A stretch of DNA of 64,000 nt from Gordonia malaquae NBRC 108250 (GCF_000344135.1 NZ_BAOP01000020.1:1-64000); one strand, 5' to 3'; shown: positions 50,962 to 59,513, counted from the first letter of the stretch. The notes: generated by a model not told the origin, from the letters alone. Made by a program: numbers and translations.

Positions 50962-51990
50962 TCAGTACAGCGAGGAGGAGATCTGCGGCCAGGAGTAGTG
51001 CAGTTCGCGCTCCCAGTAGCCCCACGAGTGAGTGCCGGTGGGACGCAGCTTGATGGTCGCGGGGATCTTGAGCTGGGCGAGACGCTGCGCCATCTGCTGA
51101 GTGCAGACGTTGGTCACCGCTTCGATGCCGCCACCCAGGATCACGCGATCGGCGAGATTGACGCTGTCCGTCGCGGTGCTGCCCGCCTCGACCGACTCGT
51201 CCTGGCCCGGAAGGCCGCTGTTGGACGACAGATACACCTTGGTGCCGCGCAGCTTCGCCGCGTTGATGTACGGGTCGTTGGCCTTCCAACCTGCGCCCTT
51301 GTACGGACCCCACATGTTCGTGGTGTCGGCACCGCCACGGCTCTCGACGACGGTCCGGATGTACTGCTGCCCCGCCGGGTCACTCGTCCGTGCGCAACCG
51401 CTGTACGACGCCGCCGTCGTGTACAGACCAGGCGCGGCGATCGCGAGGTTGAGCACCGAGGTGCCCGCCATCGAGATGCCCGCGATGGCGTTCTTGCCGG
51501 TGGTCTTGAGCTCATCATTCAGAACGGGCGGGAGTTCCTTGGTCAGGAACGTCTCCCACTTCTGAACGCCGAGCTTCGGGTCGGCCTTCTGCCAGTCGGT
51601 GTAGTACGAGAACGCGCCCTTGAGCGGTGTCACCACGTTCACGTGCTTGTTCGCGAAGAAGCCCGTGTAGTCGGTGCGGTTGGCCCAGCTCGCCGAGTCC
51701 TCTCCGCCGCCCGCACCGTTGAGCAGGTAGAACACCGGTGCAGGCGTGGAGTTCGCCGGGACGAGGACGTCGAGCGGGATGTCCTTCTGCATCGACGCCG
51801 AGTAGACGGTGACGAGCAGGCGGGACGGCTTGTCCAGGTCGCCGTTGTGGTAGGCGACCGGAACCGAGCTGACCACGTGTGACTCGCCTGACGACGGGTC
51901 GGCCTGTGCGATCGCGGCCGGTGCGGTGGTTCCCACCGCGGCGGCCACAGCGGCCGTGATCAGGCATCGTGCGGTTCTCGTGAACTTCAT
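50962..51990 (-). CDS. Antigen-85-like mycoloyltransferase/esterase, secreted
   Basis: 342 residues with a Sec signal peptide (cleavage probably after about residue 30, AIAQA). The alpha/beta hydrolase has nucleophile Ser173 in GISMAGTS and His321 in the conserved C-terminal HSWGYWERELHYSWP. This set is characteristic of the antigen 85/Cmt family, which transfers mycolates to trehalose, arabinogalactan or, in Corynebacterium, to proteins. It is the last gene of a five-gene minus-strand run, 12 bases after the preceding stop, and is followed by a strong terminator. Which acceptor it uses is not evident. Confidence 0.85.
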   Translation of the reverse strand: MKFTRTARCLITAAVAAAVGTTAPAAIAQADPSSGESHVVSSVPVAYHNGDLDKPSRLLVTVYSASMQKDIPLDVLVPANSTPAPVFYLLNGAGGGEDSASWANRTDYTGFFANKHVNVVTPLKGAFSYYTDWQKADPKLGVQKWETFLTKELPPVLNDELKTTGKNAIAGISMAGTSVLNLAIAAPGLYTTAASYSGCARTSDPAGQQYIRTVVESRGGADTTNMWGPYKGAGWKANDPYINAAKLRGTKVYLSSNSGLPGQDESVEAGSTATDSVNLADRVILGGGIEAVTNVCTQQMAQRLAQLKIPATIKLRPTGTHSWGYWERELHYSWPQISSSLY

Positions 51991-52002
51991 GGTGTGTCTT
52001 TC

Positions 52003-53244
52003 TTAGGAGCCGAAGATGTCCGACAGGCTGCCTGCCGAGCTGCCGTTGCCGCCGGGGGCGGTCGTCGTGGGCTTCGTCGTGGTCGGCGTGGTGGGGTCGG
52101 TGGTGTCGGTCGGATCCACCGGAACATCCTTGGCGGTGACCGTGACGTTCTTCGTGGTCGACTGCGCACCGATGGTCGCCTTCAATGCCACTGCACCCGG
52201 TGCGGACGGGGTCCACTGGCAGGTCGCCTTGTGATCGGCGCCGAGCGTCAGGTTCTGGCAGATCGCAGTGCCGTTCGCGGTCAGGGCAACGCTCGCACCG
52301 ACAGCGGCATCCGACTCAACTGTCACCGTGACGGCGTCGCCGACCTTCGGAGCGGCACTGAGAGTGACGATCGGGGCGCCGGGCTCCGGATCGGGGTCCT
52401 TGGGCGAGACGGTTCCACCGATGGACGACGACGACCCTGCGAGGGTCGCGGTGCCGGAGTACACGGCCTTCAGCGAGTAGGCGCCCTCGTTGGACGGGGT
52501 CCAGGAGACCGTCGCCTTGCCTGCGACGACGTTCGCGGTGCCGAGCGACACGTTGTGGTTGAAGAACTCGACAGTGCCGTCTGCGACCGTCGCGGTGCTC
52601 GTGATCTTCGCGGTGACCGTTGACGGGTCACCGACCTTCGGAGCAGGGCTCACCGAGACAGCTGTGGTGGTGGCGTCCTTCTGCGGCGGGGTCTGGACCT
52701 TGATGTTCGGCCCCTTGTCCTGGTACGTCCCGCTGCCGAGTGAACCGCCGTAGTGCATGGTGCCGACAGCGAGGTTCACTCCGGTCGGGCAGTTCTCGCC
52801 CACCTTGTACTTGAGCGAGATAGTCCGCTTCGCCCCCCATCCCGCACCGACTCCCGGAACGCGCCACGAGGTCAAATTAGGCGATTCGAGACGGACGAAG
52901 CCGAGCTGACCAGCTGCCGCGGTGGACACCTGCACGTTCGTGGTGGCTGAATCCTCCCACTTCGCACTGCCCTGAACGTAGTCCAGACAACCGTCTTCGA
53001 GGTCCTTGAAGTTATACACGTCCTCGAACGACCACTTGCGCTGGAATGTGGTCGACACGGTGATCGTGTCACCGATGGCGGGATTCACATCGCTCACGGT
53101 GCGCGAGAAGGCCGTGTTGCCGTCGGACCATTCAATGGTCGCGGGTGCCGCCGCTGCGACACCGGGAGTCGACGCGATAAGGCCTGCGACGACCAACAGT
53201 CCGGTTCCGGTCGCCGCTGCGACGCGGCCCAATGATCTAGTCAT
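52003..53244 (-). CDS. Secreted two-Cys domain protein with two Ig-like repeats and GSL tail
   Basis: 413 residues. A signal peptide (1-33) is followed by the domain shared with its neighbours: EWSDGNTAFSRTVSD, TFQRKW, Cys86 and Cys152, MHYGGSLGSGTYQDKGP. Two bacterial Ig-like repeats follow, at about 190-285 and 290-375 (each with PAPKVGDPSTVT- or AAPKVGDAVTVT-type openings), then a Pro/Thr-rich linker. The C-terminus is GSLSDIFGS. It lies 12 bases before the mycoloyltransferase-like gene and 21 bases after the previous paralogue. Probably a cell-envelope protein; no named function. Confidence 0.7.
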   Translation of the reverse strand: MTRSLGRVAAATGTGLLVVAGLIASTPGVAAAAPATIEWSDGNTAFSRTVSDVNPAIGDTITVSTTFQRKWSFEDVYNFKDLEDGCLDYVQGSAKWEDSATTNVQVSTAAAGQLGFVRLESPNLTSWRVPGVGAGWGAKRTISLKYKVGENCPTGVNLAVGTMHYGGSLGSGTYQDKGPNIKVQTPPQKDATTTAVSVSPAPKVGDPSTVTAKITSTATVADGTVEFFNHNVSLGTANVVAGKATVSWTPSNEGAYSLKAVYSGTATLAGSSSSIGGTVSPKDPDPEPGAPIVTLSAAPKVGDAVTVTVESDAAVGASVALTANGTAICQNLTLGADHKATCQWTPSAPGAVALKATIGAQSTTKNVTVTAKDVPVDPTDTTDPTTPTTTKPTTTAPGGNGSSAGSLSDIFGS

Positions 53245-53265
53245 GTCTGCTGTCTCTTCCGTGTC

Positions 53266-53934
53266 TCAGCCGAACAGGCTGCCGAGGCTGCCCGTGTCGA
53301 GGCTGCCGTTTCCGCTGTTTGGATTCGTGGTTGTCGGAGTGGTTGTTCCGGTCGGCTCTTCGGTGACCGGAGGCTTCGCGACGGTGATCGTCGGTCCCTT
53401 GTCCTCGTACGTGCCCGAACCGAGGGACCCTCCGTAGTGCATCGATGTCGGCATCGCGACACCAGTTCCACAAGATTCGCGCACGTAGAACTGCATCGAG
53501 ACCGATTTCTTGCCTCCGAAGCCTGAGCCGAGGCCCTTGACGACCCACGACGTGATGCTCGGCGCGTTCACTTTGACGTATGCCTGCGGGTCTGCGGGGG
53601 TTCCCGAGCTGATCTCGACTTTGTCGGCAGGAGACGGTGATCCTCCCCAGCCTGCGCTGCCCTCGATGTATCGGAGGCAGGCCGGAACGAGTTCTTTGAC
53701 GCTGTAGATGTACTCGTCGGCCCACTTGCGCTGGAACTGTGTGGTGATGGTGATCGTGTCGCCGATCTCGGGCGTGGTGTCGCTGACCAGCTGGTTGAAT
53801 CGAGAGTTTCCGTCCTCCCAGTAGGTGAGGCCCTCGTCTGCCGAGGCCGATCCGCTTGACAGTGCAACGCCGGTCGCGGCGATCGCGCAGGCGCTGAGTC
53901 CCGCCACGATCCGTCCGAACATGCTTGTAGTCAT
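53266..53934 (-). CDS. Secreted two-Cys domain protein with GSL tail (paralogue 2)
   Basis: 222 residues. A signal peptide (about 1-32) is followed by YWEDGNSRFNQLVSD, FQRKWADEYIYSVKELVPAC (Cys86), APSITSWVVKGLGSG, Cys155 and MHYGGSLGSGTYEDKGP. A short Pro/Thr linker ends in GNGSLDTGSLGSLFG. It is the domain-only form of the family, lacking Ig repeats. AGGAGA precedes ATG 53934. The two conserved Cys probably form a disulfide. Function unknown. Confidence 0.7.
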   Translation of the reverse strand: MTTSMFGRIVAGLSACAIAATGVALSSGSASADEGLTYWEDGNSRFNQLVSDTTPEIGDTITITTQFQRKWADEYIYSVKELVPACLRYIEGSAGWGGSPSPADKVEISSGTPADPQAYVKVNAPSITSWVVKGLGSGFGGKKSVSMQFYVRESCGTGVAMPTSMHYGGSLGSGTYEDKGPTITVAKPPVTEEPTGTTTPTTTNPNSGNGSLDTGSLGSLFG

Positions 53935-53973
53935 GAGGTGTTTTCTCCTGAGGAAGTTGTCGTCGATGAATGA

Positions 53974-54600
53974 CTAGGAGGAGCCGAACAGGCTGCCGAT
54001 GTCGAGGCTGCCGTTGCTGCCTCCAGGCTCCGTCGGCTCCTCGACCGTGCCTTCTGCGATCGTGATGACCGGACCCTTCTCCTTGTACGTACCGCTGCCG
54101 AGAGAGCCGCCGTAGTGCATCGTGGTCGACAGGACGTCGCCGGCCTTACACGCGTTGGTGACGCGGAAGTCCGTCGTGAGCTTCACCTTGGCGCCCCACC
54201 CACTGCCGAGACCCGTGACCTTCCAGGCGGTGATGCTGGGCGCTTCGACACGCATCCATGATTCGTCCGCTCCCGGTTCCGAGGTGGTGACCTTGGACGT
54301 CACCAGCTTGCCCGCCCACGTCGTGGTCCCCGGCACGGACTCGATGCACGAACCAACGAGTTCCTTCACGTTGTAGATGTACTCATCGGCCCACTTGCGC
54401 TGGAACGACGTAGTCACCGTGAACGTCTCGCCGACCTTGGGGTTGTCGTTGCTGACCGTCTGTTCGAAGCGGGAGTTTCCGTCCTCCCAGTAGGTCATGG
54501 TGTCGATCGCGGCGCCGGCGGTGCCGGGCACTGCGACGATGCTCGAGAGCGCGACAGCGCTCGCGCCGACGACAAGCGCGGCGGTTCTCTTCATGGACAT
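53974..54600 (-). CDS. Secreted two-Cys domain protein with GSL tail (paralogue 3)
   Basis: 208 residues. A signal peptide (about 1-30) is followed by YWEDGNSRFEQTVSN, FQRKWADEYIYNVKELVGSC (Cys85), APSITAWKVTGLGSGWG, Cys151 and MHYGGSLGSGTYKEKGP. The C-terminus is SNGSLDIGSLFGSS. It is close to paralogue 2 across the whole domain, indicating tandem duplication, while linkers differ. It starts at ATG 54600 or at the second Met two codons later. Function unknown. Confidence 0.7.
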   Translation of the reverse strand: MSMKRTAALVVGASAVALSSIVAVPGTAGAAIDTMTYWEDGNSRFEQTVSNDNPKVGETFTVTTSFQRKWADEYIYNVKELVGSCIESVPGTTTWAGKLVTSKVTTSEPGADESWMRVEAPSITAWKVTGLGSGWGAKVKLTTDFRVTNACKAGDVLSTTMHYGGSLGSGTYKEKGPVITIAEGTVEEPTEPGGSNGSLDIGSLFGSS

Positions 54601-54683
54601 GCGTCAACCTGTGTTTCTGTGAATCGGGGCGCGCTGGGAGGGAGCGCAGGAACGGGGATGGTCAGTGCGACGTGAACGGTGAC

Positions 54684-55628
54684 TTAGGATCCGCTCAAAC
54701 CGCCGAGGCTTCCGGTGTAGAGACTTCCCGAGTCGAGCCCGGGCAAAGCACCGAGACTGCCTGCCGGGCTGTCGTTGATGTGGACTTTCTGGGTGATGGT
54801 GACCGGGGAGTCCGTGCCGACAACAGCCTTGACGGTGTAGTCGCCCTTCTTCTTCGGCACCCACGTGCAGGTGACGCGGCGATTGCCGTCGAGTTTGAGG
54901 TTTCCGCACCCGTCGACGGTCTTGCCGTCGATGGTGAGGACGACCGGCGCACCGGGAACGCCTTCGGGGTGACTGACCGTCAGGAACACATCGTTCGCAG
55001 CGAGGGCGTCCGTGGGGTTGATCGTGATCGAGGGACGGCCCGCGACGACATTCAGCATGGGACCGACGAACGGTCGGGTGTTTCCGCTCTCGAACGCCCA
55101 GGTGGTGCTCCATTCGAGACCGCCGGAATTGAGCGGGCCGAGTTCGCAGCTGCTGCCGACGAGGTAGTCCTGCGTCCAGATCAGCGGGTCGGCCTGCCAG
55201 GAGTTCGCGCCGGGGGCGTCGATCATCGCCCATCCCGCACCCGAGGAGAACTCGCCGGGCGCCTTCGTCCCCTCGCCCTCGGGATCATTGGTGTAGGTCT
55301 TGCCGTTCACCTTCCACGTGGAGGTGTTCGGCACTGCTTCGAAGCACGTCGGATGCGTGTCCTTGATGGAGTAGACGAGCCATGCCATCTTGCGGCTCAA
55401 TTTGTTCGTGATGGTGACCACGTCGCCGCGGGCGACTGTGCCACCGACGAGTGACGGGCCGCTCACCGAACGCTGGAACGACGCCGCGTCAGACTCGCCG
55501 TTGATCGGTCCGACCACGTCGGCGGCGCTGATGCCGGGGGCGCCCGTCACGACGAGCGCGGCGGCCGCTGCGGTGGTCAGCACCGCAGCGGCCGTCCGGC
55601 GTGCGAGAGAGGTCACGGGGAGGTTCAC
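54684..55628 (-). CDS. Secreted two-Cys domain protein with Ig-like domain and GSL tail (paralogue 4)
   Basis: About 314 residues. A signal peptide (to about 37) is followed by a diverged version of the shared domain (FQRSVSGPSLVGG, SRKMAWLVYSIKDTHPTC, APGANSWQADPLIW, SSCELG). One Ig-like domain at about 200-285 contains CGNLKLDGNRRVTCTW. The C-terminus is SGSLYTGSLGGLSGS. GTG 55628 has AGGAG at nine bases and is preferred to GTG 55634. It is the first gene of the five-gene run, so the operon promoter should lie in 55629-55740. Function unknown. Confidence 0.65.
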   Translation of the reverse strand: MNLPVTSLARRTAAAVLTTAAAAALVVTGAPGISAADVVGPINGESDAASFQRSVSGPSLVGGTVARGDVVTITNKLSRKMAWLVYSIKDTHPTCFEAVPNTSTWKVNGKTYTNDPEGEGTKAPGEFSSGAGWAMIDAPGANSWQADPLIWTQDYLVGSSCELGPLNSGGLEWSTTWAFESGNTRPFVGPMLNVVAGRPSITINPTDALAANDVFLTVSHPEGVPGAPVVLTIDGKTVDGCGNLKLDGNRRVTCTWVPKKKGDYTVKAVVGTDSPVTITQKVHINDSPAGSLGALPGLDSGSLYTGSLGGLSGS

Positions 55629-55740
55629 GTGCACGAGCTCCTGTTGATCGATCGAACGAGAGATTCATGTCACCGTACGGTCACGAACGTGAATTCCGTC
55701 ATTCAGATCGGGAAGCTGGCACGATTTTGCGCGACCCCGA

Positions 55741-56964
55741 TCAGCGCTGGAGCAATCCCTTGGCTACATGGGTGACCTGAATCTCGTTCGATCCTGCATA
55801 GATCATCAGCGACTTTGCATCGCGGGCGAGTTGCTCCACTCGATACTCAGCCATGTACCCGTTTCCTCCGAACAGCTGAACCGCTTCCATGGCAACTTCT
55901 GTCGCCGCGCGCGAGGAGTACAGCTTCATCGCAGACGCCTGCGCGAGAGTCGGCGGCTTACCCGCTTGAGCAGCCTCAATAGCGACGAACAGCATGTTCT
56001 GGACATTCAGGCGCGCCACTTCCATCTCGGCGAGCTTGAGCTGGATCAACTGGAACTTGGCGATCTCCTGACCCCAGAGGGTGCGGGTCCGGGCGTAGTC
56101 GATCGACAGACGCTGAGCCTCGTTGATGATGCCCAGCGAGAGAGCGGCGATGCCGATCCGCTCGGCGGTGAAGCCCGCCTTGGCATTGTCGCCGCCACTG
56201 CGGTCGCCGGTCTCCTCGGTTTCGCCCAGCAAACGGTCGCGCGACACACGCACGTCGTCGAAGAACAGCTCGCCGGTGGGCGAGCTCATCATGCCCATCT
56301 TCTTGAAGGGCTTGCCGAGCGTGAGGCCTTCCATTCCGGCGTCGAGCACAAATGTCAGTACCTTGCGGTCACGCATCGGCGTGCCGTCGCCCTCGTCGAG
56401 CTTGGCGAAGACGACGATCGTGTCCGCGTACGGACCGTTGGTGATGAAGGTCTTGTTGCCTTTGAGGATGTAGTCGTCGCCGTCTCTGCGGACAGTGGTC
56501 TTCATGCCGCCGAGCGCATCCGACCCGCTGTCGGGTTCGGTGATGGCCCAGGCGCCGACCTTCTCCATCGTGACCAGCTCGGGCAGCCAACGCTTCTTCT
56601 GGGCGAGCGTTCCGCGGCTCCGGATGGTCGACACCGTCAGGCCCATCGACACGCCCATCGACGCGATGGTGCCGAGGGACACTCCGGCCATCTCCATGTT
56701 GAGGATCAGGAACATCGAATTGGCGAGCGTGCTGGAGCCGCCGCCTGCAGGCTTGGCCTCACCGGCTTCCTGCGCCGCGAGTTCTTTCTCCAGATTCTCG
56801 GCGTTCATCGAATCCATGCCGAAAGTCGACAGGAGCTTGCGGATGATGTCGTACGGCGGGAGTTTCCCGCTCTCGAGATCGTCGACGTACGGACGCACTT
56901 CTTTGTCGATGAACCCTCGGACGGCGTCTTGCACCATCCGGTCTTCGTCGGACCACTCGAACAT
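55741..56964 (-). CDS. Acyl-CoA dehydrogenase with relocated catalytic Glu
   Basis: 407 residues of the acyl-CoA dehydrogenase family (AWAITEPDSGSDALGGMKT; LFGGNGYMAEYRVEQLARDAK). The usual catalytic Glu before GxxxxQ is Ala390 (IYAGSNEIQ). A Glu268 in TAERIGIAALSLG aligns with the position used by isovaleryl-CoA-type dehydrogenases, so the enzyme is probably active with the base on the other helix. An unusual insert at about 50-80 (Glu/Ala/Gly-rich) is absent from FadE25-like proteins. It is divergent from the serine-hydrolase gene with only 22 bases between starts. Confidence 0.85.
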   Translation of the reverse strand: MFEWSDEDRMVQDAVRGFIDKEVRPYVDDLESGKLPPYDIIRKLLSTFGMDSMNAENLEKELAAQEAGEAKPAGGGSSTLANSMFLILNMEMAGVSLGTIASMGVSMGLTVSTIRSRGTLAQKKRWLPELVTMEKVGAWAITEPDSGSDALGGMKTTVRRDGDDYILKGNKTFITNGPYADTIVVFAKLDEGDGTPMRDRKVLTFVLDAGMEGLTLGKPFKKMGMMSSPTGELFFDDVRVSRDRLLGETEETGDRSGGDNAKAGFTAERIGIAALSLGIINEAQRLSIDYARTRTLWGQEIAKFQLIQLKLAEMEVARLNVQNMLFVAIEAAQAGKPPTLAQASAMKLYSSRAATEVAMEAVQLFGGNGYMAEYRVEQLARDAKSLMIYAGSNEIQVTHVAKGLLQR

Positions 56965-56986
56965 GGAACCTCCAAGGAATTGAAAC

Positions 56987-58234
56987 GTGTTCTACTTCGA
57001 TCATGACCCTAGCGCCCCGACCGTGGACGCCACACCCTACGGCCGCATTCATCGTCCCGACTCCCTGACACCGGACGCTCTCGACGCTCGAACGTGGATG
57101 GGCGACGAGTCCCCCTCGGACGATCCCGATGGGGCGACACGCATCTGGGACGCTGCGCGCCACTGGTACGCCGTCGGCACACAGCCCGCTGTGCAGATAT
57201 GCGTCCGACACCGCGGACGCATAGTGCTCGATCGTGCGATCGGGCACGGTCGCACTCCCCTCGAGCAGGTCACGGGATCGACACCGTTCTGCTTGTACTC
57301 GGCGTCGAAGGTGATCGCAGCCGTGGCGGTATGGCGGCTGATCGACCAGGGCCTGCTGCGGCTCGACGACCGCGTCGCCGACCTGATCCCCGGGTACGGG
57401 ACGCGGGGCAAGTCGTCGACGACGGTTGATCACGTCCTGACACACCGCGCGGGCGTGCCGTTCGCCTTCGCCGGGCTGGACGACCCCCTGCGCGCGGATG
57501 ATCGCGACTACGTGCGGCGGAGCCTGAATCGCCTCTGGGCCGTCCATCCACCCGGGATGCTGCACATCTACCACGCGTTGACTTGGGGCCCGCTGGTCCG
57601 CGAGATCGTCGAGGCCGCCGCGGGCCGCGGCATCCGCGACTATGTGGCCGACGAGGTGACCGGCCCACTCGGACTGCGGTGGACCAACTTCGGAGTACAT
57701 GCCGACGAACTCGTCGAGGTGGCGCACAGCCATGTGACCGGCCCCCGCGTTCGGGTGCCGATCGACACGGCGTTCGTGCTGTCCACCGGACACACCTTGG
57801 CCGCCACCATCACGGCATCCAATTCCCCCGATTTTCTGACCAGCGCCGTTCCGTCGTCGAATGGCGTGTCAACAGCGCGGGAGCTCTCCCGATTCGCCGA
57901 GATGCTGCTGCGCGGCGGAGAAGGCGTGCTGCGGCCGGAGACCGTGGCTCGCGCCCGCCGGCAACGAAGGGTCCTGCGGCCCGACGTTGCGACATCCGGT
58001 TCGCCACTGCGGTGGGGCACGGGGTTCATGCTCGGGTCGCACTACTTCGGCCCGTTCGGCCGTCGCGCACCCGAAGCGTTCGGGCACACCGGCCTCACGC
58101 ACGTCGCGATGTGGGCCGACCCGCAACGCGAACTGGCCGTCGCCGTCATCAGCAGCGGCAAGACGCTCTCCGACGACGGCGGCCACTACCGTGCCCTGAT
58201 CAACACGATCGCCGCGTCCTTCCCCGCTGGCTGA
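56987..58234 (+). CDS. Serine hydrolase, beta-lactamase/EstB family
   Basis: 415 residues of the class C beta-lactamase-like esterase family. Ser105 and Lys108 form SxxK (YSASK), Tyr195 lies in IYHALTWG (YxN equivalent), and a late HTG motif is in EAFGHTGLTHVAMW. There is no signal peptide, so it is probably a cytoplasmic esterase or lipase of the LipD/LipE kind. GTG 56987 has AAGGAA at eight bases. It is divergent from the acyl-CoA dehydrogenase; a combined lipid ester hydrolysis and oxidation role is possible (inference). Confidence 0.8.
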   Translation: MFYFDHDPSAPTVDATPYGRIHRPDSLTPDALDARTWMGDESPSDDPDGATRIWDAARHWYAVGTQPAVQICVRHRGRIVLDRAIGHGRTPLEQVTGSTPFCLYSASKVIAAVAVWRLIDQGLLRLDDRVADLIPGYGTRGKSSTTVDHVLTHRAGVPFAFAGLDDPLRADDRDYVRRSLNRLWAVHPPGMLHIYHALTWGPLVREIVEAAAGRGIRDYVADEVTGPLGLRWTNFGVHADELVEVAHSHVTGPRVRVPIDTAFVLSTGHTLAATITASNSPDFLTSAVPSSNGVSTARELSRFAEMLLRGGEGVLRPETVARARRQRRVLRPDVATSGSPLRWGTGFMLGSHYFGPFGRRAPEAFGHTGLTHVAMWADPQRELAVAVISSGKTLSDDGGHYRALINTIAASFPAG

Positions 58235-58290
58235 GGACAGGAATTGTCGTACGTGTGTGCGATGCTCGCGGCATGAATCGAGGTGACGAG

Positions 58291-59034
58291 ATGCTGGTGG
58301 TGCCGAAGGACTGCGTCCTCTGGTCTCATCACCAGCCGTATGCGGAAGCTGTGTTGGACGACTACACGACGGTTGATCTCGACCAATGGAACAATCGACT
58401 GGCGAGGCTCCGCATCCCCGCCCGCGTGTACGCGACCGATGCCGACGGCGCACAGATCGAGTCCGGCGTCGGACACATCCGGCGCGGAGACCTCGAGGCC
58501 ACGAGCACCCGTCTCGATCTCGGTCCCGAACCGACACTCAACCGTCTGTACCTGTGCGCTGCGTGGCTTCGGTCGCACGACGGTCGCGGAGGCCTCCGGC
58601 GGTTCCCCGACGTCCGCGATCCACACGACACGTCACGTCCGTTCGACATGATCGCCCGAGCGCTCGACGCCTGTGAGCGAGTCCCGACGCTCGTCGAGAC
58701 GGGCGCATTCCGCAACTGGTCGGGTTGGCCTGTCGCACCGGGTGTAGGCCACGCGCTGATGTCTCTGTACGGATGGGCGATCCACGGTCCGGGCCCGGAC
58801 CGCCCACAGTTGCTCGACACCTACTCGGCGGCGAGCCTGGTCCGCTACGGCTGGATGGTCGGCGCGGGAGCATCCCAGTTCTCGGTGCGAACGTACGCGA
58901 GATACTCGAACCTGATTCACCGCTGGGCCGGTCAGGCCGGTACAAAACCGGAGATCGTGGAACTGTGGCTCAACCGCGACTGGCAGCGGCGTCTCGGTCA
59001 GCCGACGCTGCGGGGCGAGCCGTCGCTGTGGTGA
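58291..59034 (+). CDS. Uncharacterised protein
   Basis: 247 residues, no family that I recognise. It starts MLVVPKDCVLWSHHQPYAEAVLDD and is rich in Trp, Arg and Asp with no TM helices or signal peptide. WNNRLARLRIPARVYATDAD near the N-terminus and GWPVAPGVGHALMSLYGWAI in the middle suggest a globular cytoplasmic protein. ATG 58291 has GAGGTGA just upstream, a near-perfect ribosome site; ATG 58273 is in frame without one. It lies 56 bases after the serine hydrolase and may be co-transcribed. Its last 37 bases overlap the convergent gene. Confidence 0.55.
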   Translation: MLVVPKDCVLWSHHQPYAEAVLDDYTTVDLDQWNNRLARLRIPARVYATDADGAQIESGVGHIRRGDLEATSTRLDLGPEPTLNRLYLCAAWLRSHDGRGGLRRFPDVRDPHDTSRPFDMIARALDACERVPTLVETGAFRNWSGWPVAPGVGHALMSLYGWAIHGPGPDRPQLLDTYSAASLVRYGWMVGAGASQFSVRTYARYSNLIHRWAGQAGTKPEIVELWLNRDWQRRLGQPTLRGEPSLW

Positions 59035-59513
59035 GGCGTTGGTGGGGTGAGCACCGATCCCGGCCGGATCGAGACCGTGAAGTACTCACGGGGCGAGCGC
59101 GCCACAAGCGCCTGCGCGACGGGCGACGCCACCACGACCAACCCGTCGAATCCCTGCGTCGCGGCGACGATTCGGCTGACGAACTCGGTGATCGTCTCGC
59201 CGCCATGAGGACGGGAGTCGGGGTCGGTGAACCAGGCCTCGAGTTCGTCGGTCGGGACGTTCGTCGGTTCCAGGCCGGACCAGCGTGCGATGTCGACGGT
59301 CGCCAATGAGCGGTCCGGCTCGACATCGATGCCGAGCATCCGGGCGGTCTCGCGGACCGACGCCTCCGGACCCACCCGTACCGTCGTGGGAACGGCCACG
59401 TCGAGGCGCTCGATGTCACAGCGGCCTCGATCGTCGAGTGGGTCGTGCTCACCGCCGAACCGGACCGCACGGTTGGGTGCGGTCCGGCCGGCGACGATCA
59501 CGGTGAGCGGCAT
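58998..59513 (-). CDS. Degenerate histidine-phosphatase-like protein of the cbt locus
   Basis: 171 residues matching the phosphoglycerate-mutase-like (histidine phosphatase) fold by overall pattern. The segment HGGETITEFVSRIVAATQGF corresponds to the GExxxxxxxR region, and GLVVVASPVAQALVA to the second catalytic strand. The active-site RHG at the N-terminus is replaced (VIVAGRTAPN) and the second catalytic His is also missing (ASP). It starts on TGATG overlapping the cbtA stop, so it is coupled to cobalt transport. A regulatory or binding role is more likely than catalysis. Confidence 0.55.
   Translation of the reverse strand: MPLTVIVAGRTAPNRAVRFGGEHDPLDDRGRCDIERLDVAVPTTVRVGPEASVRETARMLGIDVEPDRSLATVDIARWSGLEPTNVPTDELEAWFTDPDSRPHGGETITEFVSRIVAATQGFDGLVVVASPVAQALVARSPREYFTVSIRPGSVLTPPTPHHSDGSPRSVG

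Noticed and set aside
52003-55634. Sortase (LPXTG) substrates
   Set aside because: No LPXTG-like motif, C-terminal hydrophobic helix or positive tail is present; the proteins end in short Gly/Ser/Leu tails.
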